A DNA stretch of 23,869 nt from IMG/VR virus record IMGVR_UViG_3300025674_004606, positions 1-23,869 of that record; one strand, 5' to 3'. Positions 17,726-23,757 of this stretch are shown in pieces (position 1 is the first letter of the stretch; every line of letters starts with the position of its first letter). The stretch is from a virus. The notes under the pieces are model-generated. The model had not been told where the DNA came from and did no database searches. It saw only the letters and a program-made list of their open reading frames with translations. The position numbers were made by a program, and so were the translations under genes.

Positions 17726-19030
17726 TTACGCGATTGCGACTGGAGCCACGATGCCTTGACGTTGGCGAGAACCGCAGAAGAGGTTGTACCAAGTATCGGT
17801 GGGCTGGACATAGGTGAATGGCTGGTTCGGGTGCCGCATCACTTCATGCTTGACCATGTAGCGGTTGGCGTGGAAGAAGCCGTGGAGATAGTTGAAGTTG
17901 ACGAAGTAGTACCGGGCACCCTTACAGATGGTGTCGTCTGCACTCTCAGAGTCAGCACCATCGGCGGTTGCACCCTTCTGGCCGGCAGCAGTGTCAGCCA
18001 CGTTGGCACCAACGTCTGCGTCGTAAATCTTCGCAGTGTCAAGTTCAGAGCAGTACATCAACTCAATACCGGAGTAGGTAGGAGAGTTGTACGCTGGGTC
18101 TTGGTACGACACCAAGGTATCGTTAGAAGCACGAAGCAATCGCTTGTACTGGTTGATACCGTCACGCGAGCAAAGAATGATCTGACGGTTCAAGTTGCCG
18201 TCTTCAAAGTACTGTGCTTGCGTGCTTGGTGGGATGTACTGCAACCGCAGGAACATTTCGTCAAACGCACCGAAGAGGTCGTAAATGCTAGTGGTGCCTG
18301 ACTCAAGTGCGGCTTCGTTGTAGTGACCGTTGAAGTCAGCGGGCTTGGTTTGCACGCCGGAGTTGGCGGCAGCACCCTTGTTGTAGAACACGACTTCGTT
18401 GGTCCAACGCAGTTCGCTGGTTGGGTCAACACCCATCACGGTGCTGGAGTAACCAAGAGGTCGGCCACCACGGAATCGACCAGTGACGGCAGTTGCGTCA
18501 ACAGTCTTCTCGGTGATGAACGAAGGGATGGACGAAGGCAACTTACCGTTGGCTCCTTCCATTTCGGTAGCGTTGCCAAAGGTTGGGCGGAACAAGTCAG
18601 TTTCCATACCGTTCAGCATGGAAGTCATCATTCGCTGCTCTTTGATTCGCTTGAGACGCTTGTAGACGCCCTTCTGGCCTTCACCGGAAAGACCTTCACC
18701 GAAGTTCAACTCGATTTCAGAATCCGTGAAGGACAGGTGATCCAACGCAAATCGCCAGTGTTGGGTGATCGTGTCGGTCACTTGTGGGTTGGACCAAGAG
18801 AACACTTCGTTTGGCTGATAGTGTTGGTAGGTGTTTGATTCGTCAAACAGAACGACATCACGGATTTCCGTGCCGCCTTGGATGGTTTTATCTTCCCCTT
18901 TGCCCTTGAGCAAACGGGAGAAACAGTATGTGTTCTTCACTGCTTCATTCACGACATCCTGAGCCGAGGTCATGTAGGTCGGCCCGGTTGAGTTCATGAA
19001 GTCAACGAAGGTTTGGACTGGCGATGCCAT
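17726..19030 (-). CDS. Major capsid protein (434 aa)
   Basis: The product has 434 residues, the size of a HK97-fold coat protein. Features in line with a coat protein include a helical N-terminal arm (MASPVQTFVDFMNSTG), the motif LLKGKGEDKTIQGGTEIRD, a long spine-helix-like segment (GVYKRLKRIKEQRMMTSML, about residues 120-142) and a C-terminal beta region with many aromatic residues (NFNYLHGFFHANRYMV). It follows the scaffold and precedes a decoration protein, the normal head-gene order. A strong AAAGGA site lies eight bases before ATG, in keeping with abundant synthesis. No protease domain is seen at its N-terminus, so maturation probably relies on a separate scaffold. I am confident of the role; the fold is inferred. 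Confidence 0.92.
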   Translation of the reverse strand: MASPVQTFVDFMNSTGPTYMTSAQDVVNEAVKNTYCFSRLLKGKGEDKTIQGGTEIRDVVLFDESNTYQHYQPNEVFSWSNPQVTDTITQHWRFALDHLSFTDSEIELNFGEGLSGEGQKGVYKRLKRIKEQRMMTSMLNGMETDLFRPTFGNATEMEGANGKLPSSIPSFITEKTVDATAVTGRFRGGRPLGYSSTVMGVDPTSELRWTNEVVFYNKGAAANSGVQTKPADFNGHYNEAALESGTTSIYDLFGAFDEMFLRLQYIPPSTQAQYFEDGNLNRQIILCSRDGINQYKRLLRASNDTLVSYQDPAYNSPTYSGIELMYCSELDTAKIYDADVGANVADTAAGQKGATADGADSESADDTICKGARYYFVNFNYLHGFFHANRYMVKHEVMRHPNQPFTYVQPTDTWYNLFCGSRQRQGIVAPVAIA

Positions 19031-19042
19031 GTATCAAATCCT

Positions 19043-19927
19043 TTAGGAAAACATTGCTTTGACCTCTTCAGGATCTTTGCCGCTCATCAATGCATCAAGA
19101 ACCGCTTCGTCCCTCTCGGCTCCAGTCAACGTGCGTTTGGCAGGAGGCGTTGCTCCAGAAGACCGCACGGGTGTTGGCTGTGCTTTCGCAGGGGGTGGCG
19201 TCAGGTTTGCCTCTTTAATCTTGGAATAATTCGGCTCGCCATATTCTTGACAGCACGCGACGAACATCATCTGTTCGACGGATTCAAAGCGACCGGGATA
19301 CTGTTCGGCCAATGCTGACATAGAACGAGTGATCTTTTCACGGTCAAAGTCCGCGTCAGAGAATACTGAACGCATGTTTGATTCAGCCCGTGAAAGTTCC
19401 GACTGAATCGTCAATGCCTGAACCTGCTGCATTTGGCTTTGCATCTGCTCGGCCATTTCTCGCAGGGGCTTCGCGGCGTCCGCACCGTATCTCGCTTCGA
19501 CATCTGCAAACGGGTCATCGGCTTCTGTGCTGGCTTCTGCCGGCGTATCGCCTTCGGGGGTTTGCTTCTCTTCGAGAGCCTTGAGCCTAGATCCGTATGA
19601 GTCAACTTCGGACTGCCGTTTTGCAGCCTTGTTGCCCCATTCGGTTAGGTTCTCTACGTCGTTCTCCTTCATCTGTGCGATGACGGATTCGGGAACGCCG
19701 TCCCGCTTCAGAGCGTTGACGGCTTTGGTCAGGGCGTCATCGTCGGTTGTTACCTCAGATGATGCTTCGACCGGCTCGCCCTTTGTCTCTTCGTGCATCC
19801 CTATAAGACGGTCGAGAACCGCATCGTCCTGCGACTGGGCAGGGTTCGACGCTTCGACAGCCTCTGAGGTGGACTCAGACACTTCGGGCACAGAGTTGGG
19901 TTCAACGATATTGCTGTCCATTTCCAT
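19043..19927 (-). CDS. Scaffolding protein (294 aa)
   Basis: This is a 294-residue, very acidic, low-aromatic protein: Ser/Glu/Val-rich disordered N-terminus, central helical segment with Gln/Met repeats (EMAEQMQSQMQQVQALTIQS, about 157-176), Pro/Ala-rich linker (TPPPAKAQPTPVRSSG) and a short basic-to-acidic helix at the C-terminus (TLTGAERDEAVLDALMSG). Composition and place between portal and major coat match podovirus scaffolding proteins, which template procapsid assembly and often bind coat through the C-terminal helix. The start is uncertain: ATG 19927 or the ATG two codons later (19921) lack a close ribosome binding site; AAAGGAG lies about 22 bases upstream, unusually far. Confidence 0.86.
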   Translation of the reverse strand: MEMDSNIVEPNSVPEVSESTSEAVEASNPAQSQDDAVLDRLIGMHEETKGEPVEASSEVTTDDDALTKAVNALKRDGVPESVIAQMKENDVENLTEWGNKAAKRQSEVDSYGSRLKALEEKQTPEGDTPAEASTEADDPFADVEARYGADAAKPLREMAEQMQSQMQQVQALTIQSELSRAESNMRSVFSDADFDREKITRSMSALAEQYPGRFESVEQMMFVACCQEYGEPNYSKIKEANLTPPPAKAQPTPVRSSGATPPAKRTLTGAERDEAVLDALMSGKDPEEVKAMFS

Positions 19928-19955
19928 GGACTACATCGTACCGTATTTACTCCTT
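19928..19955 (-). promoter_or_regulatory. Unusually distant ribosome binding site for the scaffold gene
   Basis: On the minus strand, AAAGGAG overlaps the end of the upstream 98-residue gene and is separated from the scaffold ATG by about 22 bases including GTACGATG. No nearer purine-rich site is seen. A short fold in the spacer, or an initiation event just upstream, may be needed. The motif is seen directly; its use is inferred. Confidence 0.35.
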
Positions 19956-20243
19956 TGTGTAGCCATGCTGCCTTGCAATCTCACGCTCGTGTGTTTGGGA
20001 TCGAATTATTGGCTTGCCTGACTTGGTAGAGTCACACCCTTCAAGGTTGCGGGGGAGGGTCTGGGAGACATACGGATATTGGTGGGTCTTGCGTGCAATG
20101 CCGCCTTCATCCAGTTGGAAGGACGCGACCCGCTGCATCTCGACACCGTTGCGGACAATCCAGTCCCCGATCTTCGGGGCTGTCCCCATGGGGAAATCCA
20201 ACTCGATGTCTGAACCCTCTTTGGTCTTAAACAGGTAAATCAA
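19947..20243 (-). CDS. Small conserved-type phage protein between portal and scaffold (98 aa)
   Basis: The frame opens with TTG at 20243, overlapping the portal TGA stop as TTGA, with GAGGG six bases upstream; MIYLFKTKEGSDIELDF is a believable N-terminus. An internal ATG at residue 19 is the other option. The protein is 98 residues, beta-rich at first (IGDWIVRNGVEMQRVASF), then a basic C-terminal half ending SGKPIIRSQTHEREIARQHG. That last segment recalls the tail of small FmdB-like phage proteins (a Lys/Arg-rich 'S-R-x-x-R-E-x-x-x-R-H-G' ending), but the zinc-binding cysteine pairs are absent (one Cys only). The function is unknown; a link to procapsid assembly is suggested only by position. 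Confidence 0.75.
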   Translation of the reverse strand: MIYLFKTKEGSDIELDFPMGTAPKIGDWIVRNGVEMQRVASFQLDEGGIARKTHQYPYVSQTLPRNLEGCDSTKSGKPIIRSQTHEREIARQHGYTKE

Positions 20244-22006
20244 ACTCCAGCCCTCGCTGTAACGGATCGCAGTGCGGCAGCGATCTGCTGTTCATTAGCA
20301 GCCGTGCCGCCGGCAGGATTCTCTGATGGGGCAAGTTGTGACACTCCACCACCACCACTGCCGGCAGGACCAATCATACCTTGTTGCATGGCCTTGCTTG
20401 CTTTCTCCACGTCAATGATGGAGCCGAGGCTTGGCATGTTCATGGTCTGCCCCAGCATCTCAATGACACGCGGCCAGTCCACCCATGACGCCTGTGCGAA
20501 CAGGGGGGCAATGTTTCCAATCAACCCAACTACTTCAATAGCACGACGTTGCAGTACAACCTCAGATGTTCGCTCCATCGAGAACGGGTCAATCTGAAGC
20601 ATCAGGTCGTCGTAGTCACCTTCGACATCACCGCCCTTGAAGACTGGATCAATCTCGCCCAACTGCATCATGGCCTCACGACCAAGCGGCAAAGAGATGC
20701 GGTCGTCTTCAAACATGTACCACATCACGGTGTGCAAAGCATCAGTCACGCCTTCAGCAAATTGACGCTGAATGTGGGACAGGCGGACCGTGGCACCGGA
20801 CTCCGCGACCGCAACCTCAGTCGCAGTGGCACTGCCGGACAGGTTGCCCCGCTGGGCGTCGTTGATGCCGGACTGCCGGTCAAGTTTTTGTGTCAGCAAC
20901 TCAGAGTACTGAACGTGCTGCGGGGTCAGGCCACCCAACTCCATGGGCATGATTCGCTGCTGGTCAAGACCTTCAACAGGGATGACGTACATGTCCTGCT
21001 GTTCTTTGACATCCGTTGCCAACTTCTTGTTCTTGGCATCGACCAGATACAGACGCTTGTACGCCTGCCCGTTGCGAACCATCTGCCGCAGCGACGAGTT
21101 AATCTCAAGCGTCAGTTGGTTGGTTGCCGTCAACGGACCCAAGGGGTATGGGTCATCAGGGACGTGGTACACGCCGAACAGGGTGTAGGGTCCAGACCGT
21201 GGGCCGTAGTACTCCTGCGGCTTTCGGATGTACCCAACGTACGGTTCATCGTCTTCGCTTGATGTCGGTCCAGAAACCGCAAGCGTGTAGAGCATTCCAT
21301 TGTTGGTTGGGTCTACGGTGTCAGGCACCCAGATTTCGTAGATGGCAACTTCGTCGCGGTAGTTTGACACATCGCGGTAACTGTCAGCGTCACGCTGCTT
21401 GTCAACGCCTTCGCCAGACGCCATATCTGCAATGGCCTGTGCATCGTACGAATCGTCGTTCTCTGCCAATGCTTCCAACTCAGAGCGAAGCATGGTGTAT
21501 GAGTGGCCCATGTAGCGGGCCTCTGTCCAGTGCTTTGCTTTCGGGTCAATAAAGAATTGGTCCGGTGCCACCCGGTAGCAGCGTGGCAGGTTCTTCACTG
21601 GTCCTTCGGCAGTACGTTGTCCGGGCACTGGCTCGCTGACTGTGAGCATGACGCCCCAGCCAAACAGCATGTCCATGGCAACGCGGTGCAGCGTTTCGCG
21701 GTAGTTGGTGTCGCTAATCCAACGGTTCAGTGCCAACTGAATCTTCGTGACAGTCTCGCCTTGCAGGGCTGGCCGGCGGCTGTCTACACGAACCGCAGGG
21801 TTGTCGTAGATGATCTTGGGCAGCACAAGACTGATGTACTCGTAGGCGTGGTTGTCTACGTCCGGTGGGACCTCATTCTTGTAGTAAGCGTCATAGTCCA
21901 CGCCGGCAAAGCGTTTGACCATGCTCTTCATAGATGTGAGGTGACGGTCCCGGAAGTCTTCAGCCGCTTCGACTTCGCGGGCCATGTTGAACGCATCTGT
22001 GTTCAT
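20240..22006 (-). CDS. Portal protein (588 aa)
   Basis: The 588-residue protein fits the portal size range of podoviruses. The N-terminal part has the helical pattern FRDRHLTSMKSMVKRFAG and HAYEYISLVLPKIIYDNP, followed by VTKIQLALNRWISDTNYRE, typical of portal stem/wing regions; a region about 340-410 contains ELLTQKLDRQSGINDAQRG, a common portal motif of the sort 'R-x-G-I-N-D-x-x-x-G', and the C-terminus (from about 530) is Gly/Ala/Gln-rich and flexible. The portal forms the dodecameric DNA channel at one capsid vertex and nucleates head assembly with the scaffold. The ATG sits in a TAATG overlap with the DUF5681 gene with no clear ribosome binding site, so coupled translation is likely. Confidence 0.92.
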   Translation of the reverse strand: MNTDAFNMAREVEAAEDFRDRHLTSMKSMVKRFAGVDYDAYYKNEVPPDVDNHAYEYISLVLPKIIYDNPAVRVDSRRPALQGETVTKIQLALNRWISDTNYRETLHRVAMDMLFGWGVMLTVSEPVPGQRTAEGPVKNLPRCYRVAPDQFFIDPKAKHWTEARYMGHSYTMLRSELEALAENDDSYDAQAIADMASGEGVDKQRDADSYRDVSNYRDEVAIYEIWVPDTVDPTNNGMLYTLAVSGPTSSEDDEPYVGYIRKPQEYYGPRSGPYTLFGVYHVPDDPYPLGPLTATNQLTLEINSSLRQMVRNGQAYKRLYLVDAKNKKLATDVKEQQDMYVIPVEGLDQQRIMPMELGGLTPQHVQYSELLTQKLDRQSGINDAQRGNLSGSATATEVAVAESGATVRLSHIQRQFAEGVTDALHTVMWYMFEDDRISLPLGREAMMQLGEIDPVFKGGDVEGDYDDLMLQIDPFSMERTSEVVLQRRAIEVVGLIGNIAPLFAQASWVDWPRVIEMLGQTMNMPSLGSIIDVEKASKAMQQGMIGPAGSGGGGVSQLAPSENPAGGTAANEQQIAAALRSVTARAGV

Positions 22007-22404
22007 TAGTCGTCGCTTTCAATGCCACGTTGCAAATACGCTTCAAGAGCGAGATCGACCTCTGCGTCCTGCTGACGCTGCTCTTCTTGTGCCACCTGCA
22101 AACGGTGTACTTGTTCAATCGGACCTTCGTCACGAGCAACAAAGTCCTTGAGAATCGGCCAAGCCTTGACCGGATCTTCCTTGATTGCTTGGTGGATGAG
22201 GTCCACCATTTCGTCAGCACGAGTGCGACCATCCGCCGTCTCCTCTGCGAGGACACCGCGTAGCCGGGCCATGAGGCTGACTGCCCCTTTTGGCTTACCA
22301 CCGGGGTTACCGCTTATCCCTTTGACAAAGCGGCCCCGGTCGTCTCTGGTTTTACATTCCTCCGCCACGGGTGCGGCGTCGGTTACGGATGGCTTTGCTT
22401 GCAT
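22006..22404 (-). CDS. DUF5681-type protein, candidate small terminase / packaging factor (132 aa)
   Basis: Residues about 23-45 read DDRGRFVKGISGNPGGKPKG, a clear match to the DUF5681 signature 'G-R-F-x-x-G-x-S-G-N-P-x-G-R-P-K-G', a basic N-terminal motif common in phage and prophage proteins next to terminase and portal genes. The rest (VSLMARLRGVLAEETADG onward) is helical and ends acidic. Small terminase subunits often occupy this place, so a packaging or DNA-recognition role is reasonable but not shown. It is coupled by TAATG to both the 205-residue gene before it and the portal gene after it; AAGG is also present about seven bases before its ATG. Confidence 0.85.
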   Translation of the reverse strand: MQAKPSVTDAAPVAEECKTRDDRGRFVKGISGNPGGKPKGAVSLMARLRGVLAEETADGRTRADEMVDLIHQAIKEDPVKAWPILKDFVARDEGPIEQVHRLQVAQEEQRQQDAEVDLALEAYLQRGIESDD

Positions 22405-22477
22405 TAGCCTTGACTACCTTCTTTTTCATTGCGGGCTTCTTGCCCTTTCGCATTCCCTTGCTCATTCCGCGTGCCAT
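22352..22477 (-). CDS. Possible tiny basic protein in an alternative frame (41 aa)
   Basis: This 41-codon frame overlaps the 3' end of the 205-residue gene and the 5' end of the DUF5681 gene. It begins MARGMSKGMRKGKKPAMKKK and ends RRRTRGGGM, with extreme Lys/Arg/Gly/Met content like small nucleic-acid-binding phage peptides. A good site, GAGAGGA, lies six bases before the ATG at 22477; further in-frame ATGs occur at 22483 and 22492. No family is recognised. It may be a genuine overprinted gene or a by-product of the Asn/Gly/Lys-rich C-terminus in the other frame. Confidence 0.4.
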   Translation of the reverse strand: MARGMSKGMRKGKKPAMKKKVVKANASKAIRNRRRTRGGGM

Positions 22478-23021
22478 TGGCATTCCTCTCATCGACCCAC
22501 CGCAAATACTTGGGCGGGACGTTTTTGTAGTACCCACGCAACCGCAGGCGATTTGAAGCGTCTATCAATTCAGATCGACGCTGTAGAAAAATCATGGGAT
22601 AATCTTCATCGACCAACCAGTCCCATTCCTGATTGGCCCAGTCACAATCTACATCGGGCTGGTTTGCTTTGGGGGCATTCCCATTTGGCACAAAGGGCAC
22701 CAAGATAAAGTCTGACTTCTCAAGAATGCGGTTCTGGTCACGGCACCAGTCCTCAATCTCGTCCCAGTCCCACACCGCCCTGTTGATTGGCACCACCACC
22801 ACGATGTCTACCTCTGGGGGCCAGTAGTCAACGGCGTCCATAATTGTGCCTCTGCCACCTACGCGGATATCAACCCTGCCGGCGTCTAGGGCCGGCTTGG
22901 CAAATGGACAGGGGGGGATGTTATTGAAGTGAGGAGTAGGGACTGATAGCACCTGAACAATCCAGTTAAAAATTTCTTGTTTAACTTCGTTATGCGGCAC
23001 CTTTTGGTCGAAGTGTTGCAT
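22404..23021 (-). CDS. Unknown phage protein with PCPFAK motif (205 aa)
   Basis: I choose ATG 23021 (MQHFDQKVPHNEVKQEIFNW) because AAGGA lies eight bases upstream; a TTG six codons earlier is the alternative. The 205-residue protein has an aromatic/acidic character: PTPHFNNIPPCPFAKPALDAG (residues about 29-48) with a single conserved-looking Cys, a hydrophobic strand EVDIVVVVPI, the segment DWDEIEDWCRDQNRIL, FILVPFVPNG, and a C-terminal Asn/Gly/Lys-rich tail. The 'N-x-P-P-C-P-F-A-K' motif is reminiscent of unnamed proteins of environmental phages; no function is known to me. A Cys at a Pro-rich turn next to a beta strand could be redox- or metal-related, which is speculation. It is the first gene of the structural operon and is coupled to DUF5681 by TAATG. 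Confidence 0.82.
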   Translation of the reverse strand: MQHFDQKVPHNEVKQEIFNWIVQVLSVPTPHFNNIPPCPFAKPALDAGRVDIRVGGRGTIMDAVDYWPPEVDIVVVVPINRAVWDWDEIEDWCRDQNRILEKSDFILVPFVPNGNAPKANQPDVDCDWANQEWDWLVDEDYPMIFLQRRSELIDASNRLRLRGYYKNVPPKYLRWVDERNANGTRNEQGNAKGQEARNEKEGSQG

Positions 23022-23041
23022 CCTTGGATTCCTTCGCAAGG

Positions 23042-23053
23042 TATACTAGCAAC
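23042..23053 (+). promoter_or_regulatory. Possible promoter -10 element giving a leaderless message
   Basis: TATACT at 23042-23047 is followed by six bases and then the ATG of the plus-strand gene, with no ribosome binding site between. That spacing would place the transcript start at or next to the ATG. A matching -35 is weak. The hexamer overlaps GTATAC, a palindrome, so the minus strand also shows TAGTAT/TATACC facing the structural operon; a symmetric, divergent promoter is conceivable. Confidence 0.35.
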
Positions 23054-23371
23054 ATGTCAGACCAGAAGTACCACACCACAACAGACGACGGAATCCGGCT
23101 GCGGTCGGGCAAAGCCTCGATCTGCATCCGAGTCCCAGTTGACACTTACAGAGTTTTGAAGAGGCAGGCGGACAGTCTGCGAGGACCGTTCATGCCGGCC
23201 CCAACAGTGTCAGCCGTCGCGTCAAGAATCCTTGACAGTACCGTCCGTGACCTTGTCAGGGCAGGTCGGACACTGACCGATTTTGCCGAGGAGCAAGGCT
23301 CGGAGCCAACTCAGGATTGTTCGTCCAACCCACGCTCCTGCAAGGAAGGCGAGGACAATGATGAGAATTGA
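23054..23371 (+). CDS. Ribbon-helix-helix-like DNA-binding protein, opposite strand (105 aa)
   Basis: This is the only well-supported plus-strand gene. The 105-residue protein has a basic start (IRLRSGKA), a strand-like ASICIRVPVDTYRVLKRQAD, and TVSAVASRILDSTVRDLV, together a plausible strand-helix-helix layout of CopG/Arc-type repressors; the C-terminal third is acidic and Cys-containing. Such proteins bind operators as dimers and could govern the adjacent divergent structural operon, which starts only 32 bases away. ATG 23054 is preferred over an upstream TTG (23024) because a TATACT element lies six bases before it. Its last 150 bases overlap the minus-strand 57-residue gene, so one of the two may be spurious. 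The fold assignment is an inference from pattern, not a firm family match. Confidence 0.62.
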   Translation: MSDQKYHTTTDDGIRLRSGKASICIRVPVDTYRVLKRQADSLRGPFMPAPTVSAVASRILDSTVRDLVRAGRTLTDFAEEQGSEPTQDCSSNPRSCKEGEDNDEN

Positions 23372-23395
23372 CGTGAGAAAGTTTGTTTCAACCAT
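23222..23395 (-). CDS. Small single-TM protein (57 aa)
   Basis: ATG at 23395 is preceded by GAAGGA with an eight-base spacer, which is why I choose this start over a longer frame that extends to 23710. The 57-residue product has one clear membrane segment (about residues 6-24, LTSILIIVLAFLAGAWVG), a basic amphipathic stretch RTILSWLRALLLGKIG and a C-terminal CPTCPD motif with two cysteines. It overlaps the end of the 148-residue membrane protein by 85 bases in another frame. Small TM proteins near phage structural operons are often holin or lysis accessories; that is only a positional suggestion. It also overlaps the plus-strand regulator for 150 bases, and acidic codons on one strand tend to give Leu/Phe on the other, so some hydrophobicity could be coincidental. 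Confidence 0.55.
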   Translation of the reverse strand: MVETNFLTSILIIVLAFLAGAWVGRTILSWLRALLLGKIGQCPTCPDKVTDGTVKDS

Positions 23396-23757
23396 TGGGT
23401 AAATTCCTTCAAATCTAAGCCCAGTGTCAACAGGGCAACTATCACTGTACCGAAGATCAGCCAGACTGCCGCTTGGTTCTGGAGGATTCCCGCCAGCAGT
23501 GCGTTGATCACCACCAAGGCTACTCCTATCCCCAGTGGTATCCAGCCCTTGGAGGCTTGAGACACGAACAGAAGTGCTGCTCCCGAAATGATGCACAGGC
23601 CCCCCGCCCACCGAAGCGGGCTGAGACTGTGCAGTAGAACCGAATCTATTTCCGCCGGCTTGCTCGCCGGCAGATCGAAAGGGAGTTGCAGCCCCTCCCC
23701 ACTCTTGCAACTCAATGCAAGACAGGCGAATACAAGAGCAGCAATCCTGCTACTCAC
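23311..23757 (-). CDS. Polytopic membrane protein with lipoprotein-like N-terminus (148 aa)
   Basis: I set the start at GTG 23757 rather than the longer frame to 23844, because residues before it are the out-of-frame shadow of the upstream gene and GGGGGA lies three to four bases upstream. The N-terminus, MSSRIAALVFACLALSCKSGEG, is a short signal-like stretch ending in a Cys; it is lipoprotein-like but the bases of a strict lipobox are not met. Three membrane segments follow, about residues 50-66, 72-92 and 96-114, then an amphipathic tail with FTQWLKQTFSRQF. It overlaps the upstream gene by eight bases (GTGAGTAG). Role unknown; holin, membrane anchor or superinfection-exclusion protein are possibilities. 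Confidence 0.65.
   Translation of the reverse strand: MSSRIAALVFACLALSCKSGEGLQLPFDLPASKPAEIDSVLLHSLSPLRWAGGLCIISGAALLFVSQASKGWIPLGIGVALVVINALLAGILQNQAAVWLIFGTVIVALLTLGLDLKEFTQWLKQTFSRQFSSLSSPSLQERGLDEQS
23654..23671. repeat. Inverted repeat of GCCGGC with six-base loop
   Basis: GCCGGC at 23654-23659 and 23666-23671 are separated by TTGCTC and can form a six-pair GC hairpin on either strand, within the 148-residue coding region. No U-tract follows, so it is not a terminator. It is one example of the very frequent GCCGGC in this window. Confidence 0.5.

Noticed and set aside
17555-18301. 248-codon plus-strand open frame
   Set aside because: It runs antisense across the decoration and major capsid genes, whose identity, ribosome binding sites and spacing are strong.
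20549-21262. 237-codon plus-strand open frame
   Set aside because: It is entirely antisense to the portal gene, has no ribosome binding site and an unnatural composition; a shadow of portal codon usage.
22371-22556. Hydrophobic 61-codon plus-strand frame that could pass for a signal/TM peptide
   Set aside because: It is the complement of Lys/Glu/Gly-rich minus-strand coding, which automatically yields Phe/Leu/Pro; no ribosome binding site is evident.
23396-23710. N-terminal extension of the 57-residue protein to 23710
   Set aside because: The extra part is low-complexity Gly/Ser/Arg sequence out of frame with the 148-residue gene, while a well-spaced ribosome binding site marks ATG 23395.
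23311-23757. Spanin pair (Rz/Rz1-like) formed by the overlapping 148- and 57-residue genes
   Set aside because: The lipoprotein-like member has three further membrane segments and the small one is not an Rz-type periplasmic coiled coil, so the pair does not fit spanin architecture.
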